64,000 nt of DNA from Nelumbo lutea (taxonomy: Eukaryota; Streptophyta; Magnoliopsida; Proteales; Nelumbonaceae). The notes below the pieces were generated by a model. The model was not told the DNA's origin. It saw only the letters and a list, made by a program, of their open reading frames with translations, and did not search any database. A program made the position numbers and the translations under genes. Within the stretch, counting starts at the first letter, position 1; each line of letters begins with the position of its first letter. The stretch covers positions 51,331,655-51,395,654 of the forward strand of contig JAKGHH010000005.1 in NCBI GenBank assembly GCA_022828595.1, read 5' to 3'. Shown here one piece after another: positions 12,268-23,258 of this stretch.

Positions 12268-12753
12268 TAGAGGTAGAAATCGGGCTGTGACGGGCTGGCA
12301 CAACACCATTTTGCAGGCCACCTATGCTTTAGTGGGCCATGCTGTGCCAGCTGGCAGGCTTCCATGGGCCATGTTTGCCTCCTTTGGGATTCTTCACAGG
12401 TCAGGCCCAGCATGGCCCATGGAACAAGCCCATGCGGTCCTAGGTCGAGCCGTACCATGTCACGGGCTGGGCCTTGGGCCAAGTCATTTAAAAAGATGAA
12501 AAAACAAAAAATTTAAAATAAATTAACAAAATAAAAAAAAGTCTTAAATTTTTATTTTATATGAATTTTGATATATACAGTTGTTTATATATGAAAGAAT
12601 AAAATGAAATTAAAAAATTACACAACACTTTGTCGTATTGTGTCGTATCGTACTGTACCGGCCTGTAGGCCTGAAAATCCAAGCCTTGATATGGCTTACA
12701 TGCTATAATAATAGGCTAATCCCGATGTTGAGATAGCCTGATTTACACCTCTA
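12268..12753. mobile_element. hAT-like MITE, 486 bp, with 7/8 target-site duplication
   Basis: The terminal inverted repeats are TAGAGGTAGAAATCGGGCT on the left and, reverse-complemented, TAGAGGTGTAAATCAGGCT on the right. Flanks ATAAAATG (12260-12267) and GTAAAATG (12754-12761) agree at 7 of 8 bases, the 8-bp duplication expected of hAT elements. The interior is rich in CGGGCTGGGC and CCCATGG words and has no transposase. It is non-autonomous. Confidence 0.85.
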
Positions 12754-12984
12754 GTAAAATGATAGACTTGAATACGATTGCATTTAGTATGGATCCTTAC
12801 AAACACAAAAACGACTATGAAAGTAATTTATTGTAACATTCTCAGTATGGAATCATTTGGGCTTCTAGCTTCTTAGCCCAATATGAGCATAAGACCCTCC
12901 CCAAATTCCAGATGAGGACAGAATTCATGTGACATTGTGGCTAAACCCGTATGATCATTAGAGATTTATCAAATGAATTGAAGT

Positions 12985-13188
12985 CAAGGTTTTAAGTATC
13001 CATATGGTATATCTCGTACCAGATGCATTGTATTGTATCTTTTGGTCTTTGATACATTTGTTTATAAGTGTTTTCGGAAGCTATTTTTTTTTTAAATAAT
13101 ATATATAAAAATATATTCAAAACAGAAATTAAAAGAAAAAATAATAAAAGGAGTATGATTCAAAGATGTATCAATACTTTGAACCTTG
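12985..13188. mobile_element. Short TIR element, possible member of the CAAGGTT family
   Basis: The ends CAAGGTTTTAAGTATC and (reverse-complemented) CAAGGTTCAAAGTATTGATA are inverted repeats, and the termini resemble those of the 2.3 kb element at 15304-17599. The flanks share AATTGAA, but the exact duplication is ambiguous because the area is repetitive. The interior is AT-rich, without an ORF. Confidence 0.45.
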
Positions 13189-15303
13189 AATTGAATTGAA
13201 TTAATGTTATTAAGTTCTTATTTTTATATCTAGAATAAAGGCAGAGATGAGGGAAGAGAAGTAGCTCTTGCAACAGGGAGTCCCATTTGCAGCGGTTGTT
13301 GGTGGTGAATCGTCCACTAGACTATGATGCCTTGGCTTCTGAAAATTCTACCCTCCATTGATCCAAAACCAGCTGGACACAGATGAATCAGTGATGTTCA
13401 TCATTATTCACAAGTTGGAGAGAGACCAGTTGCCGCACTCAAAATGAAGCTGTAGTTACTGCTTCCAATGCTTCTGAAGATGGACCAAAATACCTATTAT
13501 CTGTCGATGTGTTTATAGAACTTTGTATCAACAAGTGTCCTGCCAATCTAGACTCTGACACCCCAAGCATTGAGAATGCTGGGCACTAGGCTGCCTTTGC
13601 TTCTTAGAGACTACTAAGCTGTTCTGACCGTACACTGTAAAAAGGCTATGAAGTCATGAAAATGTTATAATCAGAAGAAGATTCCATTTTAATGATGCCT
13701 AACAAACTTTTTGTGTGCACATCAATGCTGGATTCTAGCTTCCACTGGTATTGCCACACTATACATGGTGCAATTCTAACATTATAGGGTCCCACCTCTT
13801 TCAACTTGGGCGGGCCTGGGTTTGATGATTTGTTAAAATTTAGAAGGGGCCCAGGCCCACACATCAGATCAGATTTCCAGTTTAATGTTTTCATTGCATC
13901 CGGAACTTTTTTTTTTCTTTTTCTTTTTATTTGGTGTCATGCACCATTAATAATTTCCCCTTTTTGATTCCTTTTTCTCCAAATCACTGATTGCGGGATT
14001 CGATTCCACGTCAACACTACAACAAACCAATTAAAACACCAACGAGCCAGCCTTCGATTAGTGCGTCAAAACCTGTTTGGGAGGACTGAATCGCAGTGGC
14101 TCGCGGCTTTTCCAGGTGACTCCACGTGAACAGCCTATAAACTATGTTTGATGAAAAATCTCGAGAGACAAATCGACTCAGTCAAATCATTTAAAAGTCT
14201 GTCTTCTTCAGTCTCTTTAAGTAATTTATCTAGAGTGCTTCATAGCAGCTGAACCAGTTGAGCTGAATCTTCATCTCTGTCCACCCAAATGGTGTGGTTG
14301 AAGAGCCCAGATTTCTTCAAAGCAAAAATTTTGCACTCTTGAGAGTATAATTTTCAACTGTGTATCAGGAATATCTCCCATACTTATATGTTAAATTTAT
14401 TAGAAATCCCTAACAGAAATCGAGAAATTTTCATAAATTCGTAGTCCCTAGCAGAATATCTCAGAATTCTGCTGAGACATGCGCCATTCACACATCACTT
14501 CTACGATTGTACCCCATGGAGGATTTCATCTGAGGACTCTAAAATGATTCCCTTCACTATTTTTTTTCCTTCAAACCAAATACAGTCTTAAGGAATTCGA
14601 AAATTTCAAATTCATCCATTTCTGAATTCACCAACTTTTAGTATTAAGGTGCCAAAAAGTTATGCATCACAAATTCAGACCTAATGCATAACTTTTTTAC
14701 TTTACTCGTGGAGCAGGTTTTAGCCCCAAAGCCCTTGCTCATAGGGCTGCAAACGGATTGGATTGGATTGGGGATGTCAACTTGTCGGTTTTGGCATGGG
14801 TTTCGTTCAGCCTGAACCAGATCCAACCAGGCTAAGTGAGAAGAGAACATCAAATCCGACCCAACCTGTATATATAGCTAGGGGTGGTGGCCCCCCATGC
14901 CTTAAGTTCCACAATACCCATTTAGTTCCCACTTGCATTTTGGCTCCATCCATCTTTTGTTAGCTTTTGGCCTCCTCAATCCTAGTTTATTAGTTTTCAT
15001 CCCTCTAAGAAAAAATCCTAGCTCTGCCCCTATCTATCCATCTATACAAAACAAGTCCATCTCGACTCAAACCCAATTCTAATTAAGGATGACCTGACCC
15101 TAACCAAATAGCGATGAAGATGCAATCTAGCTTGATTGATAAGGTATCTAGCTAGTTGGTGCAGAGACTTGGGATTGAATTTTACCTTCACCAAGGCTGG
15201 AGAGGGTGTTATGGGTTTGGGGATAGACTAGCCCTATGGAGTGTGGGAGTGTGGAGGATATATCGAGTTATACTAATGTGTCGATTCTATAGGCTATAGA
15301 AAC
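13189..15303. other. Intergenic DNA, no gene recognised
   Basis: Both strands carry only short open frames. A terminus-like TAGGGCTGCAAACGG at about 14743 resembles a hAT-like MITE end, but I could not find its partner. A short T/C-rich tract lies at 13909-13928. Confidence 0.45.
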
Positions 15304-16191
15304 TAAGGTTTAAAATTTCGTCACGTATCAGCCTATCAGCCCGTATCGCCTGATGCGTATCGGTTTTTCGACTTACTGGCATGAGAGATGACCCTAAATT
15401 GAAGGTACCGTTTCTCTCTTTTTGCCGTGCTGAAATAGTATCGACTTCGCATCAGGCTGGTATCAGCCCGTTTCGGTATGTTTTGGCTGAGTAGATACGC
15501 AACAAATTCCTTTTACAAATAGGATAACATTCGAAAGAGGGCTTCTAAACCCATTTAAGAAGCCCTCTTTCTTCCCCAAACCCTCTAGAAACTTTCTTTA
15601 CATTCCTAGAGACTCAAATGTAGAAAAAAAATCCATCAAAACACCTACAAAATTGAAATATTCAACAAGTTTCTCAAGATTGTTTAAAAAATAGCGAAAA
15701 TAGGATTTTTTTTTCAAATTTTTTTACATTTTCAGCCATTTTTTTTGTTTTTTTTGGTTTTTTGGTTTTCTTTTTTTTTTTCTTTTTAGTTTGGATGCTT
15801 GAAAACATTTTTATGTATGTTGATACGCTATTCTTATAAAAAAATCCCACTTATTTTGCTGCTATATGTAAATCTTTGTGAATATTTGAAGAAATTCCAG
15901 AATAATAAAAAATCTGATAAAGATGAAATTTTTAGGTTTTTCTTTTATCTACCTCTAGAAATTGATTATGTTGTAGATTTATTGATGATCTACCATGTTC
16001 ATAGATCAATTGAATTTTTTCTAAATAATTGTTTTTTTTTAATTTTTGGAATAAATAAAAAATATATAATTTCTTTAATTTTATGTGATTTAACCCTATA
16101 GGCTGAGTATGCTGTAGATCTATGGATGATCTACCATGCCCATAAATCAATTGAATTTTTTTCTAAATAATTGATTTTTTTTAATTTTTGG

Positions 16192-16226
<35 letters not shown>

Positions 16227-17599
16227 CTTTAATTTTATATGATCTAACCCTATAAGCTGAGTATGTTGTAGATCTATGGATGATCTACCATGTCCATAAA
16301 TCAAATTCATTGAATTTTTCTGTTCATATTTACTTTTCTTAATTTTAATTTAAATTTTAGGATAAAATATGCAAAATAATTACTTGATCTATTATGTCCA
16401 TAAATATATTCAATTTTTCTGTTACATATTTACTTTTCCTAATTTTAATATAATTTTTAGAATAAAACAAGCAAAATAATTATTTGAATAAAAATAAATA
16501 ACTATTCAGTTTTTAGAAAATTAGAATGAAACATGAAAAATAATTACTTGATATATTATGTCCATAAATACATTCAATTTTCTTTTACATATTTACTTTT
16601 CTTAATTATAATTTAATATTTAGAATAAAACATCCAAAATAATTATTTGAATAAAAATAAATAATTATCCAGTTTTTAGAAAATTAGAATGAAATATGCA
16701 AAATAATTACTTGATCTATTATGTCCATAAATCCATTCAATTTTTCTGTTACATATTTACATTTTTTAATTTTAATTAAATATTTAGAATAAAACATCCA
16801 AAATAATTATTTGAATAAAAATAAATAATTATCCAATTTTTAGAAAATTAGAATGAAACATGCAAAATAATTACTTGATCTATTATGTCCATAAATCCAT
16901 GTAATTTTTCTATTACATATTTACGTTTCTTAATTTTAATTTAATATTTAGAATAAAACATCCAAAATAATTATTTGAATAAAAATAAATAATTATTCAG
17001 TTTTTAGAAAAATAGAATGAAACATGCAAAATAATTACTTGATCTATTATGTCCATAAATCCATTCAAATTTTTTGTTACATATTTACTTTTCTTAATTT
17101 TAATTTAATTTTTAGAATAAATTAATAAAACATCCAAAATAATTATTTGAATAAAAATAAATAATTATTTAATTTTTAGAAAATTAGAATGAAACATGCA
17201 AAATAATTAGTTGATCTATTATGTCCATAAATCCATTCAATTTTTCTATTACATATTTACTTTTCTTAATTTTAATTTAATTTTTAGAATAAACAAGCAA
17301 ATACATTAGAATTGAATTGAGTACTTTATTAAATAGTATGTTTTTGTTTCCATATATTGATTATAATATGTTTTTTTCATAAAATCCATTAAAACATGTT
17401 ATTTTTATGCATAAATAGCCCATTTATGTCTTATATTTAGTGATATTGATGTTTATTTATGATTTATTGGAGTATTTATAGCATTTACATGTGTATCTTA
17501 ATTTTTCGTCCGTATCTCTGTATATCCAAAGCATATCCCAATATATCTCTTAAATTTACCTTTCCGATATGTATAGCGTTTCTGATACTTTGAACCTTG
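15304..17599. mobile_element. Non-autonomous TIR element, 2.3 kb, with perfect 8-bp target-site duplication
   Basis: The element starts TAAGGTTTAAAATTTCG and ends GATACTTTGAACCTTG, so its ends are inverted copies of (T/C)AAGGTT. It is flanked by identical ATAGAAAC copies at 15296-15303 and 17600-17607, the 8-bp duplication of hAT-type insertion. No transposase frame is present. The interior holds a perfect 13-bp hairpin (15534-15570), a two- to three-copy repeat of about 150 bp (15970-16330) and a six-copy array of about 165 bp (16350-17290). These account for its unusual size. Confidence 0.85.
16350..17290. repeat. Tandem array, about six units of about 165 bp
   Basis: The marker ACTTGAT(C/A)TATTATGTCCAT recurs at about 16382, 16543, 16709, 16873, 17037 and 17209, where the last copy begins AGTTGATC. 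Each unit also has a TTACATATTTACTTTTCTTAATT block and an AATAATTATTTGAATAAAAA block. It is extremely AT-rich and lies wholly inside the TIR element. Confidence 0.88.
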
Positions 17600-17830
17600 A
17601 TAGAAACACCCCAGCCTTTCATTTCTTGGGAGTTGAGGTAAAGTAAAATCAAGGGTTATAAAGTGGCATACACACCAATACAAGCGAGTTGTATGGTCAC
17701 ATTTCATTGTGGTACCATATAAAATGAACAATGCTCCCACATATTAACATTTTGCTTAGGTTGGGATGCATGAGCCTAGATTCAAATGTCTTCTAATATT
17801 TTCTACGAAAAGAGTGTGATCTAATATTTA

Positions 17831-18040
17831 GGTCCCATTTAGCTTGCATAAATAGGGGTCTAGAATTAGAATAGGAATGGGCCACTTTATTCCTAGTGGA
17901 ATGAAATGCCATTTTAGGTTATTTCAATTCCCATTCCGACTCTTGTCTGAACCAAACAGACTAGGGAATAGATTATTCCAATTCCGATTTCGAAGGATTT
18001 TGATTTTGATTCTAATTCTAACCACAAACCAAATGGATCC
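17831..18040. mobile_element. Tourist-like MITE, 210 bp, TTA target-site duplication
   Basis: The ends are GGTCCCATTTAGCTTG and, reverse-complemented, GGATCCATTTGGTTTG. TTA lies on both sides (17828-17830 and 18041-18043), the three-base duplication of PIF/Harbinger insertions. The interior contains the GGAATGG / CCATTCC words often seen in plant Tourist elements. Confidence 0.7.
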
Positions 18041-18136
18041 TTAAATTTTAATCAAATCTTATTCATAGATAAAATTATATATTAAATATATAAAAAAATC
18101 CAGAATGTTATATTATCAATAAAATGAACTAAAAAT

Positions 18137-18813
18137 CAATGTTTTTGAACTGTTGTTAACCCGGACGGTCGGACTGTTTGGCACGGAAACTGTCCAAGCA
18201 ACCAGTTCCATTTCACCCTTGACCCGTCCTTAGGTCAAAACCCGTCGACTTCGTCAAAAAACTACTGACCCGAGCAATCAAAGTGTCGATTCATTTGACT
18301 CTAACTCTCTGAGTCTGAGATCTGATATCTAGAGAGAGAAGAAGAAGAAGAAGTTGCAGATTTTTCTCAAATCTCAGATTTGAGATCTAAGAAAAAAATG
18401 AAAAATCGATCTTAGATCTGAGATTCGAGTTCTCATATCTTAGATCTCAAATCTGTCATCCATGCTGGTACCGCCATGGCCATCTTGTCATTGCCGTCGC
18501 CAGTGAACATCAAATGATTCTCCTCCTATTCTTCTTCTTCCCTCTTTCCCTCTTTCCTTCCTTTTCTTTCTTCCCCTTTCTTTTTTTTTTTTTTTTTCCT
18601 TTCTCCTTCCTTTCTTTCTTTCCTTCTTTTCTTTTTTCTAGCCGACAAAAACTCTTTTCTCCACTTCTCTTTTCTCATATATAATATATATAACTACTTG
18701 CTAGTTTGCCTTATTACAAACCGTTCGAACCGTTCGATCTGGACAGTCGAACCGTTGATCAAAACACCAGTAATTAGAACGGTTCCGTTTCCGGATCAAT
18801 TTTTAAAACCTTG
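18137..18813. mobile_element. MITE of the CA(A/T)(G/T)GTTTT family, 677 bp, 7/8 duplication
   Basis: It starts CAATGTTTTTGAAC and ends TTTTTAAAACCTTG. Flanks CTAAAAAT and TTAAAAAT agree at 7 of 8 bases. The outer parts match the 260-bp copies at 34082 and 44731 (GTTAACCCGGACGGTCGG-type words). The middle is expanded with GAA and CT/T tracts and with a palindrome-like AGATTTGAGATCT segment. Confidence 0.8.
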
Positions 18814-19510
18814 TTAAAAATAAGCTTAATAAGACGGATTCAAAACAATTTCTTTTGAACCTATGATTCTTTAATAAATATACAACATTTTGCTATGGAA
18901 GACATGGTAAGTGACAATCTGAACTACTGGGTTATTGGATGTGATTGATCTCTGATTGAGGTGATTCCTTATTGAACCAATTATAAAGTGATTGGATTCA
19001 ACCATTCAGATTTCCATATAGTTGGATCAGATTTGATTTCAGATTCAGACAATGAATACAATTTATAACACTATGGCCACATGTTGAAATTATAATATTT
19101 ATTTTGGGTTTCTCTAGATTAAAAATTGAAAAGTTACATCGTTAATATCACATTGGAAAAGCTTTAATACAAAAGAGAGGTACAGAGCTGACGTAGGAGA
19201 GTTATGAACATGTGGCAAGGGTTCTTTTCTGAAAGGAAGCTTAACTAACCCTATCATTTCTGCATTGAATGATTGATGATGTTTAATTGGGTCGGGTTTG
19301 GATCAGAATCTGACTATGTGGCCAATCCTGAATGATCTGTTAATAAAATGGATTATCGAAATTCAAAAATAATTGGATCGGATGTCAAATGAGGTATCGT
19401 ACTGTTAACAGCCCTATTAACTAACCCGGTTAAGGTAACATTGTCCAATAAAAAAGGGGTTATTAACTAACCCGGCTGTGGTAGGTGATTAATCAGAAAT
19501 AATAATTAAA
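18814..19510. other. Intergenic DNA, no gene recognised
   Basis: No coding frame is supported. GTTAACAGCCCTA at about 19400 looks like the right end of a hAT-like MITE (reverse complement TAGGGCTGTTAAC), but a matching left end was not found. Confidence 0.45.
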
Positions 19511-20247
19511 GGTCTGTTTGGTTCATAGGGATAGGGGTTTGGAATTGGAATAAGAATGATCCTTTTTATTCAAGTCTTGGGCAGAATGAGATTTATACCC
19601 ATTTTTGGTGGAATGATATTTTCCCATTTCATCCTCCCCTTGGGAATGAGAATCTCATTCCAGCCGACTAAAAATGTAGACAATTTAGGCGATGTTTGGC
19701 ATCAATGCTGATTTCTCAGAAAACGATGTCATGTAGTCATCACTTCAGAGAAAATGGTGTTTCAAACAATACCCTTTTGTTAATTTGATACCGTTTTTTC
19801 AAAAAAAAAAAAACGTTGATCCAAACCATGCCTTAGAAATCGGGAAAGTATGGTTTAGAGCAATACCAAATTCAATGTTTTCTAAAAAAACAGTGCATTG
19901 CTACCAATGATACAATGATGTGGCATTAATGTGGCATCATCTTGGACGTTGGATAATATGGATCAATGTTGAAAACGTTATTGCTAGCACTGGTACAAAA
20001 CAAAACCAGTGTTGTTTTCTCAAAAAGCACCTATATGGCAGTACCAATGCCAAACACCTACTTAAAAGTCCCCAAACCCTATTTCTCTTTACCTGATGCC
20101 AACCTTCCTCAGGAGTCATGCATATCCTATGAAATCTGGCTCCATTCCCATCGGAGTGAAACAAGCTGGGGGGGGGGTGCATTAGGCAATTCCAATTCTG
20201 ATTCCAGAGATTTTGATTCTAATTTCAATCATGAACCAAACAGACCC
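19511..20247. mobile_element. Tourist-like element GGTCTGTTTGG, host of a nested MITE
   Basis: The left end GGTCTGTTTGGTTCATAGGG and the right end ATGAACCAAACAGACC are inverted. The adjoining AAA on both sides is a weak candidate duplication. The element is interrupted by another MITE at 19688-20061. Its right end is also duplicated in the 187-bp tandem repeat that follows. Confidence 0.55.
19688..20061. mobile_element. Tourist-like MITE (GTGTTTGGCAT family), TTA duplication, nested
   Basis: The ends GGCGATGTTTGGCATCAATG and, reverse-complemented, GTAGGTGTTTGGCATTGGTA are inverted. TTA occurs at 19685-19687 and 20062-20064. The core ATCATCTTGGACGTTGGATAA recurs in opposite orientation in the copy at 40635-41003, which confirms a family. 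Confidence 0.72.
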
Positions 20248-20547
20248 AAAGAAAAGAAAGGGAAATTACTTGTTAATTTTATGAGGTGATAGAGTGCCAT
20301 TTAAGAGACAAGTCGGATAAAACGGGTTAGGGGTGTTAATTCGACGGGATTTGGTCCAATGGGGGGCATTAGGCAATTCCAATTCCGATTCCAAAGATTT
20401 TGATTCTAATTTCAATCATGAACCAAACGGACCCAAAGAAAAGAAAGGGAAATTACTTGTTAATTTTATGAGGTGATAGAGTGCCATTTAAGAGACAAGT
20501 GGGATAAAATGGGTTAGGGGTGTTAATTCGACGAGATTTGGTCCAAT
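20179..20547. repeat. Tandem duplication, two units of 187 bp
   Basis: The segment from GCATTAGGCAATTCC at 20179 to GGTCCAAT at 20360 is repeated almost unchanged from 20366 to 20547, with few differences (for example CAGACCC versus CGGACCC). The first copy is preceded by ten G residues and the second by a shorter G run. The unit includes the right end of the Tourist-like element and the start TAGGGGTGTTAATTCGAC of a hAT-like MITE. Confidence 0.9.
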
Positions 20548-22664
20548 CTGATTTAGCCCTATGTGAGTTCATTACAAATGGACCAGATCCAATCTAATTC
20601 AATGTCTGAACCATCCAATCTGTTCAAATTTGTTTGAATTCAGATTAATTCTAATTCAAACCTGATCCATTGACACCTATATTAATTCTCATCTTCTATC
20701 AATAGACCAGATATTATTTCAATTCAACCCAATCCAATATAAATTCATTATGAATGGATCAGGTCCAATCCAATCCAATATAAAGAATCAACTAGAATTA
20801 TGAATTTAGCACTACTACCTGCTACCACCACAAACACTCAAATTCTGACCCTTGCTCTTCATTTTCCAAAGAAAAAACTAAAAAGCATTTTCACGTTATT
20901 GCCTACATGATGGGTTCATGTGGATTGCATCATTAGACGTCATCATGAGAAAGTCTAAGCATTTTCTTGAGCCAGTCCTTCCTTTATGTTGTGGGTGTGT
21001 ATCTTTGTTGTGGTGCTGGGTGTTCCATCTCATAGCGAGTATCTGCATGTCCGTGTGTGTGTGAGTTTGTTTTTGGTGGTAGTGGTGTTTGGCACTCACA
21101 TGCTCTCATGTCCTCTACTTCTATCCTTGTAATGTACTCGTCCCAACCCCATTCCATTACAATAATAGTAACACACAATGCCTATTTTTTTATTATACAT
21201 TAAAATAAAATAAAATTAGGTTTTTTACACTTTGTGGAGAGCAAATGATGAGTGAGTTTAACTATCATTTCCAAAGTGGGCACTCTGGTTGTGGATCTGT
21301 GAGAAAAGGTGAGCATTTGAGGGAGAACGAGAGAAGCCCATTTGTGCCTTTCTTCTCAAGTGATTCACCTGTACTTTGTCACCACATCCCCCCCCCCTTT
21401 ACTATATGCTTACTACTACTCTAGAGAGTCCTAAGAATTTACAAATGTTGACGCATTTATTGGGGCTGTGTGACATAAGCATTTATCTCCATCTCCATGG
21501 GTTCATTACATTTTAGGTCTTCTACCTAGGATGAGATGAACCTACTATACTTGAACAGTAGAGTTAATCACCCTTAAGAAGATGAATCTTCTATGTGAGT
21601 TGATCAAGATGTTGACAGGTGTTAGTCATCGATCAATTTGAATTTACCCGATCGCCATAGACGGTTTAGATTAACCCAAGAGCAATTATCATGTAAAATT
21701 GAAAAGAAAAAAAGGGGTGGAAACCCTAATTCAACTAGTGTATTTTCAACAATTTGGGCTCACAATTTTGCTGACCCAACAGGCACAAAGGAGAATTTGG
21801 GATGGAGCAATCATAAGCATGGCACTAAGGATAAGGGTAAAGCGTCCCTCTAGATGTTCTTCTTCATTTTTTGGTACACCGTTTGGATGAACCGTAGAAA
21901 ACATAGTTCATGCCATATTTCTATTCACAGCTTAGTGCGTTTGGGTACGGGTTACCGTAGTACTTGCAACCATCCTATTTCCTAGGCCTCCTAAAAACTG
22001 GTGCTCTACTGGGTAAAACAAAAACAAAAGAAGAGAATAAATGATTTCTCTAAAAGTTTTGGTTGCTCCTTGCTCGTTTGAATTTTACTGTTAGGAAAGG
22101 AGTTTGCAAAGGGCACATTGAAATCCGAATCATCAATTTCTTTTAATGATCCGTTTGTTTCACTGTAATTCAAAGTTTTCAGTTATGTCTATTACTCTTT
22201 TTACACTTTTGTGAGTAAAGCTTTGTTTTCTGCTTCTTTACTTGGAAAGAAAAACAAAGATTACAATAAGCAATTTGGCCACATCTTTTGATATTTCAGA
22301 AAATTTTCAAGTTTTGGGACCATGAGTTTTTCTTTTTTTATGGGCCCATGAGGTTGGCTCTCCATCATTGTTGGCAGGTTCAGAGGATTGGAATCGACTA
22401 GTAAATAGTTCTGAGTAGAAATATTTCCACTAAGGACCGACATTATTAAATGACTCCTTTCCAGCATGAAAGAGTAGAAAAGGACTTGAGGGAAAAAATT
22501 GAAGCATAAGTCTATCTCTTTATTAAAAAGTGGAATTTATGTATATATGTATGTATTTGTATTATTCAACTTCTTCCTATAGTCATCTCATGACCTATTT
22601 TCTAGAAAATTTATCTATTAATAAAAAAGAAAACAACTGTCATATCAGCAAAATCATTCATATT
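20548..22664. other. Intergenic DNA, no gene recognised
   Basis: AT-rich sequence with short open frames only, a (TG)n-like patch near 21048-21070 and a ten-base C run at 21388-21397. It ends ATTCATATT at the left border of the Ty3/gypsy element. Confidence 0.5.
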
Positions 22665-23227
22665 GGCCCATCCCAAGGCCCATCTCACCCCTAGGGGCAG
22701 CAGCTCCTAGGATAAGGTCAAGAGTCCAAGATAAGTTAAGAAAGGATAATTCAAGATCCATCAAGACTTAATCCAAGAATCCAAGATTATCAAGACTCTT
22801 CCAAGATTAGCAAGAACTCAAGACTCCAATCAAGATCCAACAAAGACTCCAAGAAGCATCAAGAAATCCAAGACTCCCAGATTCATGCATAAGGAGAGTC
22901 AGGGAGATCGGACGGTGGAAGACAAGCCCAAGAAATCCAAGAGGGTTCGACCTTATCAAGACAACCCAAGAGGATCAAGATCAAGATCAAGATTCATGTT
23001 CTTTCCTAGTCCTTTTACAATTTCCAAATGTATTATAAATACTGCTATTTTCCCAAAGTTATTAATCAATTCATACTTCAGATTTTCAGAATTTCTTCAA
23101 GTTCTCTTCTTCCTATTTTCGCCACCTTTTATCTCTCCTAGAGAAATCGGTGTTTTTCGCTAGGTGCTAGCGAACGCCCGGTGCTTGCATAACCAGCTCC
23201 GGTTCTCATTGCTTCCACGCTGCGTCA
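22665..23227 (+). repeat. 5' LTR of the gypsy element
   Basis: It matches 27751-28317 from GGCCCATCCCAAGG to GCTTCCAC(G/A)CTGCGTCA, but the initial TGAGGGA is missing. A TATA-like TATTATAAATACT lies at 23031-23043. The U3 part is built of CAAGA/CCAAGA quasi-repeats. It has a 15-base segment just before TATA that the 3' LTR lacks, and it lacks about 18 bases of repeat that the 3' LTR has. Confidence 0.92.
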
Positions 23228-23229
23228 GG

Positions 23230-23241
23230 TGGTATCAGAGC
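23230..23241 (+). other. Primer-binding site of the gypsy element
   Basis: TGGTATCAGAGC, complementary to the 3' end of initiator tRNA-Met, lies two bases after the 5' LTR end. Confidence 0.92.
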
Positions 23242-23258
23242 AAGGAATTCGCCCAGTC

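Noticed and set aside
13260..13620. GC-richer stretch that looked like a gene fragment
   Set aside because: All frames are broken and no protein family is recognisable. It was not annotated as a pseudogene.
16350..17290. Possible CRISPR-like or centromeric array
   Set aside because: The units are contiguous repeats without unique spacers in a plant nuclear context, and lie inside a TIR element. There is no evidence of centromere association.
23229..23258. Gag start at 23229
   Set aside because: The codon is GTG and lies inside the primer-binding site. The first ATG in frame is 23259.
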